64,000 nucleotides of DNA from NCBI GenBank assembly GCA_019914995.1, contig CM034138.1, positions 6,206,535 through 6,270,534 on the forward strand, in the 5' to 3' direction. The notes beneath the pieces are model-generated. The model searched no databases. It was not told the DNA's origin and saw only the letters and a list, made by a program, of their open reading frames with translations. Positions 14,101-26,559 of the stretch are shown here, in pieces (within the stretch, counting starts at the first letter, position 1; the number at the start of each line of letters is the position of its first letter). Position numbers and translations under genes: made by a program. Origin of the DNA: Acanthochlamys bracteata. Taxonomy: Eukaryota; Streptophyta; Magnoliopsida; Pandanales; Velloziaceae.

Positions 14101-15783
14101 AGATTGAAAACAGATCAGCTTTCCTGTTAGCCGTGAGTATATTATCTTGTTTCCGCGTCAGAACTTCTCTTGCATTGGAGAACTATACTACTTTTAATTT
14201 AGTTTTGACGTTTACTTTAGCCATAAGGTTCTGGTTCTGAGATATAATTAGTGATGTGGAAATTAATTGTAACTCAGGTGAAAGCTGATGTGGAGACGCA
14301 AGGTGATTTTGTCCAGTCTTTGGCCACTGAGGTTCGAGCAGCTTCCTTCACGAATATTGAAGATCTTGTATCATTTGTTAACTGGCTGGACGATGAGCTT
14401 TCCTTTTTGGTAAGTCTTGAATATTTCTGTCTGTCATAAATTTGTATTTCAGTTGAACAATGATTATGATTCCTTAATCTGATGTTTTGATAGTTCAATG
14501 GCAAGGTTGCTTTGTAGCAGACTTCCATTATCCATTTTAGAGAAGTAATACAAAAACCACTGAATAGTGTAGGCAAAACTTGGTTTGTAGGCTAGCTACA
14601 GGTAACGGGAGTACTCTCACTTAACAGATGCTAATCAGTTTCCCTGGAGTTGCAAACATGCCCTAATATTTCCAGCTTTGTAGGCTCTAAACTCATAAGA
14701 GCCACCTTCATGAAGCCATCATGTATATATTGATCATCTTAATTCTCTTAGGCTGATGAACGAGCAGTTCTGAAGCACTTTGACTGGCCAGAAGGAAAAG
14801 CTGATGCCCTTAGGGAGGCAGCATTTGAATACCAAGATCTCATGAAGCTAGAAAAACAGGCTTCTTCTTTTGTCGATGATCCAAAATTACCTTGTGAAGT
14901 TGCACTAAAGAAAATGTATTCACTGCTTGAGAAGTAAGTTTGCATATTCTTTTATACACTTCCAGTGATGAAAAGAAATGCAGCCCTGGGTTAAGTAATG
15001 GACCGGTAATGAGTATTTTTGAACTTGTTTACAGAGTTGAACAAAGTGTGTATGCTCTCCTACGTACCAGAGACATGGCTATGGCTCGTTACCGGGAGTT
15101 CGGGATTCCAGTCAACTGGTTGTCTGATTCAGGTGTAGTAGGCAAGGTAAGATGCCTGACAGAAAAGGACAGGCTGCCGTTACACGTCAGCACTGTTTAA
15201 ACTTATGTTTCTTCTTTAATAATACCATTGTGCCCTTGAGAAGCATGAAGGCGTAAACTTGCACGAAATTCGGTCTTACCTGCTTGACAATACAGTCTTC
15301 GACAAAGTTGTTAATTTTGTTTTCTTATGACAACATTTACTGGAGGAAACTTTACGGGCCTGTAAAACAAATTTGAGGTCTTAAAATTATACTTTGTGTC
15401 TGCAGATCAAACTTGCATCAGTCCAGTTAGCCAAGAAGTACATGAAGAGGGTGTCATCTGAACTTGATGCACTGAACGGCACAGAAAAAGAGCCAAATCG
15501 CGAGTTTTTGCTTCTGCAAGGTGTACGTTTTGCCTTCAGGGTTCACCAGGTAAAGTTACTGAAACAGATTTGTTCTTTTAGCTCCTGGTTACTGTATTTG
15601 TTTTGGAATGATGCATGTTAGTCAATAAATCATAGCTAGAAATATTACTTACGTTTCTTTTCTCCATTTTGCTTAACGTCTTAGTTTGCTGGTGGTTTTG
15701 ATGCTGAGACAATGCTCGCATTTGAGGAGCTAAGAAGCAGGGTTAGCCCTTCAACAGTTGAACCTGAGAAAGCTGAAACATGA
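11175..15783 (+). CDS. CHUP1: CHUP1, chloroplast outer-envelope actin-organising protein
   Basis: CHUP1 anchors chloroplasts to the plasma membrane and drives short actin filaments for light-dependent chloroplast movement. Coding exons: 11175-11271, 11413-11495, 11613-12371, 12735-14132, 14278-14409, 14752-14933, 15035-15146, 15406-15549, 15685-15783. They join in frame to 1001 residues, close to the ~1004 of Arabidopsis. Visible in order: N-terminal hydrophobic envelope anchor (MIVRLGFVVAASIAAYAV, residues 1-18), acidic linker, long coiled coil (about 95-330, with ELLEYYGLKEQE), a Ser-rich/basic region with LIQKLKKWGK near 448, a proline-rich formin-like stretch (about 683-717), and the highly conserved C-terminal domain (VHRAPELVEFYQ to the end) implicated in actin polymerisation. 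The second intron starts GTTCAA, a weak but GT-type donor. No breaks were found. Identification is secure. Confidence 0.97.
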
Positions 15784-16068
15784 CCGAAAGATTCATCAAC
15801 CTTTCATCTTTGGCTTATGTTATTACCAGAGCAACCAAAATTGATCAGGTAGGCGAGAAGAGTGGTACGGATGCAACATGCTTATTTTCCTTATTTACCG
15901 TGACATACATAAATTTGCAAAGATGTTGTTCATAGTAAGGTGACATCGTCATTATTTAAAATGTATATGATGTATACATTCTTACGTACAGCATTCTTAC
16001 AAAATATACGAAAGTTCGATTACGAGTACAAGGATATTTCTTTGATTTTATAGATCTTCCTCTGGAAT
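15784..16068 (+). other. CHUP1 3'-UTR and downstream spacer
   Basis: Begins directly after the TGA and ends where the CACTA terminus starts. No clear AATAAA was assigned. Confidence 0.5.
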
Positions 16069-18239
16069 CACTACAAGAAAAAAGGTTAACGGTGACAGAA
16101 AAAAAAAAAAAAGAAGTCGCTAACCGAAAACATTGGTTGTAATTACTATTTGTGACAAAAAAACCAGTCACCATTGTGGTTGCTAAAAATCACTCGCGTC
16201 ACTGATTGCAACCGTTTTTTGGCATTAGTCATTAATGCTTAGAGTTGTTAGCGATCGACTTAAGTTGGTCGCAACTACATTAACAGTGACTGAGTTAGCA
16301 GTCAGTCGCTGTTACTTGCAACAAAAGCGACGTGATTTAGTGAGTCGCTAAAGGCAATATCAACTGATGTGCTTAATATATATATAATTTCGTATACTCT
16401 TGTATCATATATGCTTGATTTTATATAAAAATTAATTAAAAAAATATTAAGTTTTTATTTTTCTTATATTCAGCAATTTTGTGCAGGTTGAGCGTTTTCT
16501 TATAAAAATTTGACTTTTCAATGAAATTTTTGTGAACAACAAACTTTTGAAAGCTAAGACATTGAAGTTAGTCCATAAAATATTTTAGAACTTTTTGAGT
16601 TACCATTTGACAAATATTTATAGAAAAAGTTGAGATATAATGCAGCTCGAATCATGTATGTAGTTTTGGAAACGAGTGCAATTAAAGGGTTTCTCGATTT
16701 TTAAATGACAGGTATGATATATGGTTGGAAAGACAAAACGTTGATCTTGAATTTTCATAATTTAAAATATTTTTCAGAGGCCAAACAGATTTGATAACAT
16801 TGCAGATAATTGGGTGAACCGAGAGTTTAGATTAGCTGAACTGTACCAATCTATGAAAATAAAAATCCTATGGTTTTACATTCAATTTTTAGATTTTCTG
16901 AGTGGGGGAGAGAGCAGAAAAGGCTGATACAGGGTTTGTTCTTGAGTACTTGTTGTTGGAATGAAGAGAAAGATAGAGGGAAATAAGGACTAAAGAAAAA
17001 AATGGCAATTCGCTCGATAACACTCTTTGTTCAGATTTCTTTTGCTCTATCTCTCATGTTTCTGTCTATTTTGCTAAATCTGAAAACTATGAATTAAATT
17101 CCTCTTTGCTGGAGCTATGATATAGTCTAACTATGATGATTTAATTCTTAATTCTATACTACTCGTAGTTTTATAATTGCTTATTAAATATTCATTATCT
17201 TGCTTAATGTTTTTGAATATCTGACCAATATTCAATCGACTTGATATCATACTGAGACAGAGATGTGATATATAGTTTAGTCATTGTAATCAATGCCATG
17301 AATTGTACGAGAGAGAGAGATGTACTCCTATTGTTGTTACAATTAATTTAGAATGACACATAACTTAATGAGCTTTTTTGTATGCTAATTCACATAGAGA
17401 TATAGTGAGTTATTATATTAAAGTATTCGTATAGCTTGAGAAATTATATCAAAAGAAATATGATTTTTCAACTGTGAATAAAGATTATAATCTTCGATAG
17501 CATGAATATGGAATTGAATTGGTTTAATTACTATGAAATTAAATGCCCTAGCGCTTAAATCATTAAAATCTCACAAGTGTGGTTTTTGCTTGTTTTAATT
17601 TCTTTAGTTTTAGCATTCACTCAGTTGTTCAAATATGTAATAAGTTAATTAATCTTCATGAGAATTATATTTTTCTCATCATTATATTATTTATACGACT
17701 CGTATACTTGCTATAATAACAACAACCACATTGACTAAGTCGCTATTAACTAGTAGCAACTAAGTTTATTTAGTTGCTATTGTTAGTAGAAAAAATTGTA
17801 TTCGGTCATTATTTCAGCAATTAGAGAGTGGCCTATACTATATATAGGGAAGAGTGGCTTAGTCGCTAATGACTTGAAAATAATGACTAAGTGTTTTAGT
17901 TGCTGTTGAAGAAATACTTTTCTAAAAATTTTTATTTTATAAATGCAATTTATATAATAATCAATTCATAAATTACATTATATAATTAAATAATTGAAAT
18001 AAATAACTCAAAACAATTAAGCTATATTAATTAAAAGTTTTCTACATTAGACATAATAATGTTAATACATGTCTTCAAATAAAAATAAAAATCTAACACA
18101 AATAGATAATTGTCTTAATGCTACAAAAATATAGCACCAACAGCCATCATGCATCTGAAATAAAATAAAACAAATACTGTTAATATAACAAAATATAATA
18201 AAAATTATTATTATACTTCTATAAAATTAATTATTCTAT

Positions 18240-19248
18240 ATTAAAATTATAAAAATGGTAATAGGATCCTATTTCATTCATTCGATCTCCGAAATCAATA
18301 TCTATTCTTCCTACGCATCATTCTCGGTGAGAATGTCGTGCACGCGTAGGTTTCCCGTTATTTCGCCGCTTATTCTACATTTTGAACCCCTTAGTTATTA
18401 TAAAGGTAGTATTTTATATTAAAATACTAATAATGATTATAGAGAGCTATTCCACACTTTCACGCTTTGAAACCAATTTCGGATTGTTCCTATACGTCAC
18501 ACTCATAGAGACGGTCGTATACACGTAGTTTTCATGTTATTTCGTCGCTTATATTTCATATTAACCCCATTAATTGTTATAAAACAAAGTATTCTATATT
18601 AAAAATTAAGAATAATGATAAGGTCTTATTCTTGTCGTTCGGTTTGCTAAACTAATTCCGATTCTACCTTCGCGTCACCATTGCTAAGAAAGTAGTGTAA
18701 GCACAGGTTTTCTGTCATTTCATTGCTTCTTTTTTATTTTTATCCCTTTAATTGTTATAAAATTAAGTGTCTGATTAAAATCTTAAGAATGACAATAGGG
18801 TCATATTCTACTCATCTTGCCTCCGAAATTAATTCTGATTTTACTACGTGTCACTTGGTGGAGACGATTGTGTATAGATAGGTTTCACGTTATTTGGTTG
18901 CTTAATATTCATTTTGACTTCTTTTAGTTTTTATAATGCTAAGATTAAAACCTTAAGAATGATAATAGGGTCATATTCAACTCGTTCGGCCTTCGAAACT
19001 ATTTCTGATTATTCCTACACGTCATACTTGCGGAGACGGTCATGTATAGATAGGTTACACATTATTTCGTGTCTATTTTTCATTTTGACCCCTATTAGTT
19101 GTTATAAAACTAAGCATTTTATATTAAAAATCTTAAGAATGATAATAGGGTTCCATTCCACTCGTTTGGACTACGAAACTAATACTAATTCTTCCTTCAC
19201 GTCATCCTCACCGTGACAGTCGTTTATGCGTAGGTTTCACATCAGTTA
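18240..19248. repeat. Tandem array of ~175-bp units, block 1
   Basis: At least six successive copies start near 18255, 18434, 18614, 18790, 18960 and 19141 (spacing 170-181 bp). Each has AAGAATGATAATAGGG, then CCACTCGTTCGGCCTCCGAA, then a GACGGTCGTGTACACGTAGG-like palindromic core and TTATTTCGTCGCTTATTTT. Copies have diverged by scattered substitutions. The block is cut at its right end by an LTR beginning at 19249. Confidence 0.8.
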
Positions 19249-21785
19249 TGTTGGAATCTCAAGATTGATTTCGTTGATAATAAAAATTAAGAATTATAAT
19301 TTATGAGTTATGTGGATTAATGGTTTAAACAAAGTTCTGCAGAATTGAAAGTACAAATTTTTTCTACTAAATAGTAATAGTCTAACCAGCTGTTTTATAG
19401 TATATATCGAATACAAAAAGAATTGGCTAAGTGCTGAAACAGTAGAACAGGACAGATCGATCAGAGTAGAACAGAGGACTAAGTAAAGCATAACAGAGAA
19501 GTTTCACGAATAACGGCCGACTACATTGCTGTTGATCCTGGTTCGAAAGAAAATGATTATCTTACAGATTTCAGAGTCAGATTCGATCATGATGTAGATT
19601 CACTTTGAGCATAATTTTTTTTACCAGAACTAGAATAACATGCATACAATTATATTGGGTAAAGAGTTCACCAAATCATGATTTGCATAAGCTTAGAGAA
19701 TTCACGGAACATTGAAAAAAAATTCAGAAACATGCATTGTAGAAAATCAGACAACACTGAAAGCCTATTTTCCGAAAAAGTTTGATCAAAATTTTTTCAT
19801 CCATTTGAAGCCAAATTTTGAGGACATATAAAACATCATATCCACTATCATTCCACATCAAGTACAGTAACAAATCACAACAAATGAATGTCAAGAACAC
19901 AATGCTAAAGTGCCATCAGAACCATTCAGTCAGCGTGCCAAATTTAAGTTCAGAATTTGAATTTCGATTTTCATTGAAAGAAAAGATAAGGATCCAGTAG
20001 CAAGGATATACATACACTTGATCCACCATAGTGCTATGACGATAAATCACAATAACGTACTACATAGAGCAAATACACAAAATTATTTAAACAAATGAAG
20101 CCGATAGAAGAACACTTTATAAAGAGCTTTAATATAAGATTCACAAGATGGAATCTAAGCATTCTTTCACTACATAACAGAGTTGATTTATTGAAACACT
20201 CAGATGATAATAGACTTGAAATCATTTACATTCTTCATCAGAAATCAAGTCTATAATTTGCAGCTCACAATAAGGAAGTTAACCCGAAATCATATTGGAG
20301 CCAATAAATACTCTAAGGAACATCACCTGATTGATTGATGAACTAAGAAGAAAAATTCGAATTTGAACTTGAGCCATTCTAATCACTTGATCATATCATT
20401 ATTTTCATACCGGTGTCACTATAATGAAGAAAAAATACACTACAAAAGAAAAAGGAGGAAGCACAAGCGAGAAAAATTGAATTTTTAACAAACTCATTTA
20501 ATGTTACAAAAGAAAGATCAAACAAGCTATACCAGCAGAATAATTGAGATTTAAATACTAGCTGGAAGATCTAGTTAATATTTTACTTACCTCCATCAAG
20601 ATCCAACCGTTGAAGACCTAATTGATGGAACCCGATTGACAGCGGTGTGTAAATTTAAGATGACATTATTGTATCTGGCGCAGGAGAAAGAATGAGAGAA
20701 TTTTCTACCATTACGAGATTAGAAAATTTTACAGCTGAAGAAGAGAAAAATATAAGAGGGAGAAGAAGAGAAAAGTAAGTGCAGAGGGAGAGAGACTACA
20801 GAGCTACATACATAAGACAAATGTTATATAGAGCAAAAACATCTCTCACTCGATCTAACTGTCGAGCTTTACATAAATACATCTTTGGCATTTCTTTTGA
20901 TCCTCTCCTAACTTTACTAAACTTAAATTCAATCTTATGAGAATTATCCTATGCTTTAAAGTTGCTTGTAACAAACACATTTAATGAGAAGAGCTTGGCT
21001 AAGCCTTCTCGGTTGTGCTAGTTTTATAATAAACTACATATTTGTACAAGGTCTTGGCTAAAGTTTGTGTGATAGCGACCGTAGAGACTTGTGAGTCTAA
21101 TAGACTGTTGGTGGTTTATCTCGAGGAGAGAACCAGCTAAGGCAATGGTGTTTGGTTAAACACATTACCTTGGTATTGTAGTAACTTGAAAAAAATTAGT
21201 GAAATTCACTCTTGACGAAGAGTGGCCACGGACATAGGCAAATTTATTTACCGAACCACGTAAATTCTGTGTGTTTGTGTGTTAAATAACTTTTTATATT
21301 GCTTGCACTTGAATTAAAACATAGAACACTAAATAGAGAATCTATTTACGTCCAATCGATTATAGTGCTGTTATTTTGTAGAAAATTAAGCTCTATTCAG
21401 TTAGGAATACTTATTAAATTTTTTAGTTAATAACTCATTTCACTCCTCTACTCTTGTGTTGGTTGTGCAGATTTGATTAAAAATTGGTATCAGAGCGGTT
21501 CTTTAAGCTGAAAGTTTAATCACTTTGAGGAAAAAATCTTATGGCAAATTCAACTCTATTTGAGAAAGAAGGAAGATCACTTGATTGCTCTTCACTGTTT
21601 GACGGGGAAAACTGTCTGCAATGGAATATAAAAATGACAGTATTTTTAAACGCGCAAAACTACATGTTATGGATGATTGTCAAAGAAGGAGTTGAAACTA
21701 CCAGCAAATTTCAGAGAATCATAACTTTACTTTTTTTAATTCTTATGCTATAGAATTACTCTATCGTGCTTTAAATCCTGAACTA
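19249..21785 (+). mobile_element. Ty1-copia (SIRE-like) 5' LTR plus start of gag, truncated
   Basis: The LTR begins TGTTGGAATCTC (19249) and runs to about 21481. A textbook initiator-methionine tRNA primer site, TGGTATCAGAGC, follows at 21485-21496. Gag starts at 21541 and shows SSLFDGENCLQWNIKMTVFL, the conserved N-terminal fold of plant copia Gag, then loses frame; a later phrase ELLYRALNPELLN is in another frame. Internal sequence stops near 21785, where tandem-repeat DNA resumes. The first ~95 bp of the LTR are the inverse of the ends of the solo LTRs at 26905-29182 and 49176-51222, so all belong to one LTR family. Confidence 0.75.
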
Positions 21786-22129
21786 TTAAATATTTAAACC
21801 TAAATAATAACAATATGGTCATATTAAACTCGTTCGTTCTTCGAAATCAATTTTGATTCTTCCTGTGTGTCACTCTTGCAGAGACGGTCGTATATACGTA
21901 GGTTTCTCGTTATATCATTGCTTACCCTCCTTAGTTGTTATAAAGCTAAGTATTTTGTATTAAAATCTTAAGAATGATAATAGGATTCTATTCCACTCGT
22001 TCAGCCTCCGAAAGTAATTTCAATTCTTCCTATGTACCATCCTCGTGGAAACAATAATGTATGCATAGATTTCACATCATTTCATTGCGTATTTATTTTG
22101 ACATCCTTAATTTGATAAAGGTAAGTATT
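21786..22129. repeat. Tandem array of ~175-bp units, block 2
   Basis: Two further units (near 21807 and 21974) of the array interrupted at 19249. They carry the same CTCGTTC.TTCGAAA and GAGACGGTCGTATATACGTAGG words. The right end is interrupted by a solo LTR at 22130. Confidence 0.75.
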
Positions 22130-23310
22130 TGGTGTGGCTAAAATCACCTAAGAAAACTTAGAGACTCTATCCTAGTTTATCCCGCAAGTGCACGGTTGTT
22201 GCCTACCGTATAGCAAATAACAGGTTCGATCCACAGAGACTGATGCTAATTCTAACTCAAAACTAATCTCATAAAATATGTAATAGGATGGAGATTTTTA
22301 ATTAAACTACAAATATGTATGAAAATCAAGTGATAATAATAATAATAAAAATAAAATTTTTAGAAACAGAGGAGATAAGATAACTGAAATTTCAGAATCC
22401 ACCACTAGTGTCTATTGTTTGAATCCTTAATCAAATGTGAGTTTTATTATTGACTAATGTGAAAATTTCGTACCTAATACTTTGGTCCAGTCCTTAGGTC
22501 AGATTTCAATTATGATCCTAACTTTGGTCCAGTTTAAAATCACCTATCTCTTATTTATTCTAACTTTGATCCAGTACAGAATTAAACAAGAGATGAATTA
22601 AGAATTGCGAAATCAGAAATCATGCAATCATATTCTCTTTGGTCCAGAAAATACTAATCACAGTTATTAATCATAAGCTCTTTTATTATGTTTCGATTGG
22701 TCCTCGCAAACATAATTAGACAAATAATTCAAATTTCAAACTCAATATTGATCAAATATTTAAATCCAAAATATAAATTTTAATTAATACAAAGATTAAC
22801 AACTCACAAAATATTCAACAATTATTAATCACAATAATGTTTAAGAATCCAAACAATTTCACTAAGGTTTCATCCAAAATTCCAGTCAAGATGTTTAGCT
22901 ACCCATAGAAATAATACAAGCAATAAAATTCATTGAGATAAATAGGAAAAAGAAAGAAAATCAAATCTGGTTGGTTGTTGCTTTGTCCGCAGTCAAACTC
23001 TGTCCCCTTCCTCGGCCTTTAATTTCATCTCCGTTTCTTCCTCTATGGTTCATTCCAAACGGTTGAGATTTCTTAATCATAATAATGGGCTAATATTGCC
23101 TTGTGGGCCAAGAGGGAGCCCATGTTTGATTGGTTGTGGTGGTCTCTCTCTATATAAGCTTGTAGCTCTTCTTTCTTTTACATTTGTCCAACTTCTCTTA
23201 ATTATCTAATATCCATCAAAATATAAGAAAATTTTAGCTCATTAATAAATAAATCAATATATAATCATAATCAAAATATTATTATAAACCATATAATTAT
23301 ATCTTTATCA
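22130..23310. mobile_element. Solo LTR inside the tandem array
   Basis: An 1181-bp insertion starting TGGTGTGGC and ending ATCTTTATCA (TG...CA), flanked by the 5-bp duplication GTATT (22125-22129 and 23311-23315). The array reads through across the site. It contains CGCAAGTGCACGGTTGTTGCC followed by TTCGATCCACAGAGACTG, a phrase I associate with LTRs of plant Ty3 elements of the Athila/Tat type. No internal domain is present, so this is a solo LTR produced by LTR-LTR recombination. Confidence 0.75.
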
Positions 23311-23315
23311 GTATT

Positions 23316-23790
23316 ATTCTATATTAAAACATCAAAGTGATAGTAGGGAGCTATTCCACTTGTTCATTTTTTAAACCAATTTTGATTCTTCCTGAATGAC
23401 TAACTCGTAGAGACGATCATATACACATATTTTATGTCATTTCATCGGTTATTTTTAATTTTGACCAGCTTAATTTTTATAAGACTAAATATTTTATATT
23501 AAAATATTGAAAATGATAATAGGGAGCTATTTCACTCGTTCGCCCTCCGAAACCAATTTCAACTCTTCCTATACGTCACATATTTGGCGACTGTCGTGTA
23601 CACGTAGGTCTCGAGTCATTTCGTCGCTTATTTTTTATTTTGATCTATTTAATTGTTATAAAGTTAAGTATTCTATATTAAAATCTTAAGAATGATAGCA
23701 GAGTCCCATTCTACTTGTTTGGCCTCGAAAATCAATTCAGATTCTTCGTACACGTCACACTCGTGAAGACGATTGTGTATGCATAGAAAG
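23316..23790. repeat. Tandem array of ~175-bp units, block 3
   Basis: Three units (near 23338, 23513 and 23692) continue the array after the solo LTR. The last unit decays into unique sequence after GTGTATGCATAG at about 23785. Confidence 0.75.
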
Positions 23791-25524
23791 AATAGTTCTA
23801 CTTATTATCATAGCAAAATAACAAAATTAATTAAGTAATAATATTAAATTACAAAATTATGGTCATAACCTAACATATTATCTATCAAATTGTCTCCTCC
23901 CTATCTCTATTGCATGGATTGCACTATTTTAATGAGATTATTGTATTTCTTTTGCTGTAATTCTATTTGAGAGGATTCCCACTATATGATAACTCTATAA
24001 TCTCATAAAAAATACCATAGAAAATAACGGAATCATTTTTGTGGTCCCCTTCCACCAAACACTACTATTTTGTGTTGACTTATCCATGTTCAGATATTAG
24101 TCACATACTAACTCTAATTAATTCTACATTCCTAGTACTTTCTCACACTGAAGATCTTGAACAGCACGTATTTCCGCATTAACAGCATCCGTATCTCAAC
24201 TTTAAACCATACAAAGAGAACCACATCTAAAAAGTAATATAAAATTATATACAAGAAAACCATACAAAGAGCAAATAATAAGACCTATTTTAATTAACTG
24301 ATAACAAGTTTAAACCATAGTTTGTGATTCAACCATTCTGAAAATTCCTTTTGTGGTTCAACCATTTTGAAAATTCCTTTCTGTGCCTCAGTTCGTAAAC
24401 TGAAGAATTCTCTGTCCTGATCAAATTTCATTCTCTATATTGCACATATTCTTTTACTCGCAATCGAACAACAAAAATATTAGTTTTCATGTAATTTGGT
24501 TGGATTTCATAACATCAGTCTCTTTAGAACTGAATGGATAATTTATTGAAATTTTCCGAACACAACCAACCATATGTTCTCAATCATACCACACATGCAA
24601 ACAGACAATTTAAAGCGTAAAGTTAAACTAAATGAACATACGTACTTAGATGATTAATACGCTAGTTTGCTATTTTGATCTCTTAGACTTTTGTAATCTC
24701 AATATTGAAATTTAAATCGAGCAAGTTAAACTAACTAGTCACCCGAACACTTTTTTGTTTCCAACTTACTCTGGCACGTTAGTTATTATTTCTTTTGTTG
24801 TCTCCAACTTAGTCACAATCGATAGCTTTCACATTATCATGGAGGTAGCTCTCTTCCTTTTTAGATTATCTCCTGCTATACTTGTTGTATATAGGGCAAA
24901 TTATTCAAGACTAGCTTTCATACATTTGGGTAGGTTTCTCTTTTCCACTGGACAAGCCTAACTAGTGTAAAATCTTTTTACTGGGAGATTAGTTGGGAAT
25001 AGAATTCTAATGTATAGTCTATGCTTAATGTAACTTCTCAACCAAACATTACGTTAGTTAAATCGAAAAATGGCAATGAAAAGCAAATCAGTTTTCTAAC
25101 CCACACAAGATCATGAATTCTAGCTAACGAATACCACATTCATCACTAGTTAATAGAAAAGTTAACTTAAATGGCTATGCGCTTAGACCATTTCCAGAAA
25201 CTAAGATTCAAGACAGAAAATTTTCAACAAAGTGGTGTACTCTTACAAACCAAGTAACAAACTACACAAAAATATCTCAAAAAATTTCTATACACCTGTA
25301 CTTGAAACCAACACTGTCCACAACGTACAAAAAAATATAATAATAAAGAGAAAAGATTAGAAAGGATCCCTGATTTGTATGTTTCTCACTCGGAGTTCTT
25401 TATGCAAATGTCTACTTGTCATTTTTCTCCCAATCGTCAGAAAATTAGCAGAATTAGAAAGAGAAACGAAAACAAAAAACTAATTAAATAATTCAAATTT
25501 AGATGAAAATTAAAGGATGAAAAA
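23791..25524. other. No gene seen; probable CACTA interior
   Basis: AT-rich DNA with only short open frames and no conserved motif beyond the possible TNPA-like coiled-coil remnant on the minus strand near 24140-24210. Confidence 0.4.
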
Positions 25525-26386
25525 TTGGTTGCCTTCTAATAAGCCCTTTAGCTATAATCAAAAGCTCGATCCTTTCATTTTTAGTTTTGGATGAAGTCTC
25601 CTTTAAGATTTTTATATAACTCGGTATTTGTTCCAATGCATCTGCAAAATATAAGTTAACATATAACTATTAAAACGCCATAAAAGATTTAGAATATTAC
25701 TTATCCAATTGATTTTTCAGAATATATTACAGAAAAAGAAAAAGTTTTGCATGTAATCTTTAGTTAGTATTGCAGTTTGGTGATGTTCTCTATTGGGTCC
25801 TAGTTGTGTTCAGTTTTAGTTGTTAATGTTGGTGATAAAAAATTCTTTTGATTTTGTGATTCCCCACCGCTCATATGTGGTTTCTCTAAAAACTTCTTAC
25901 TTCGAAGTGTAATTGCATGCACTTGTTCTATTAGATTTTCCTTATTGTTGTTCGGCAATGAATTTTGCTGTCTTACACATAACAAGCTCCTCATTTGACC
26001 TTTTTGCAACTCAAAGGTTTTCGACAGATGGAGCTTAGTTTTATAAAACTATCTCAGTTTTTTGGCCAGAACTGAGATGTATTCATTGTGAGCTAGCCAA
26101 GGGCATCTTCATGAAACACGTCTTCATCCAAAAAATTACTCCATAGGAGTTCAGTATATTTTTACCTACAATATGGACTTATTAGTTGTTTAGATAAAAA
26201 TGGTCATTTGTGCATAGAAAATGCTGATGGATGAAGTCCTTATTTGTGGAGTCAAAGCGTTGATATCATCAATCGAGTCAAGAAACCTAAAAGAAAGAAA
26301 ATAAATAAAAGTTCAAAGTAAAATTAGAATAAATCAAAGTCAATATTAATAAAAATTAAAACAATTCCCAGCAACAACGCCAAAAA
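25525..26386 (-). mobile_element. Athila-like Ty3 fragment: gag remnant and primer-binding site
   Basis: On the minus strand, 26009-25800 encodes a gag/protease-linker phrase, NNNKENLIEQVHAITLRSKK, close to the PxEHVNAITLRSGK motif of Athila/Tat elements. At 26386-26361 the minus strand reads TGGCGTTGTTGCTGGGA, a primer-binding site of the TGGCGCCGTTGC... type. GGTTGCCTTCTAATAAGCCC at 25528-25547 resembles a conserved stretch normally 3' of pol in these elements, so most of the interior has been deleted. Frames are broken. Confidence 0.65.
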
Positions 26387-26559
26387 ACTTGTTCCTGTTG
26401 CAAATGTACGAGACGCGTGATTAATATAGTGATGAGAAAGTATCTTTCCATTGATAAATTTATTAAATACTAAAATAACTAAATTTGAAAATATTTGAAC
26501 AATCGATCTAAAAGAAGTGAATACCAAAACTAATGAAAATAAATTAAGACTAACACTTG

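Larger units (their letters stand above)
16069..25500. mobile_element. Degraded CACTA (En/Spm) element; right end not found
   Basis: The left terminus CACTACAAGAAAAAAGG (16069-16085) is the canonical CACTA inverted repeat. It is followed by subterminal repeats built on GTCGCTAA/AGTCGCT words (about 16110-16350), and a second cluster lies at 17730-17915. The interior carries the ~175-bp tandem array described separately. On the minus strand near 24140-24210 a coiled-coil-like stretch reads EIRAVQDLQCEKVL, possibly a TNPA/TNP1 remnant. The complementary end (CTTGTAGTG) is not visible by 25500, so the stated right boundary is only where an Athila-like sequence begins. No intact transposase remains. 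Confidence 0.55.

Noticed and set aside
11525..14576. Minus-strand open frames opposite CHUP1 (for example 13073-13597, 13640-13963)
   Set aside because: They are antisense readings of the conserved CHUP1 exons, including the Pro-rich tract, and have no independent motif.
20438..20460. CACTACAAAAGAAAAAGG, a possible second CACTA terminus
   Set aside because: It is inside the copia LTR that inserted into the array and is in the same orientation as the left end, so it cannot be the matching terminus; probably chance.
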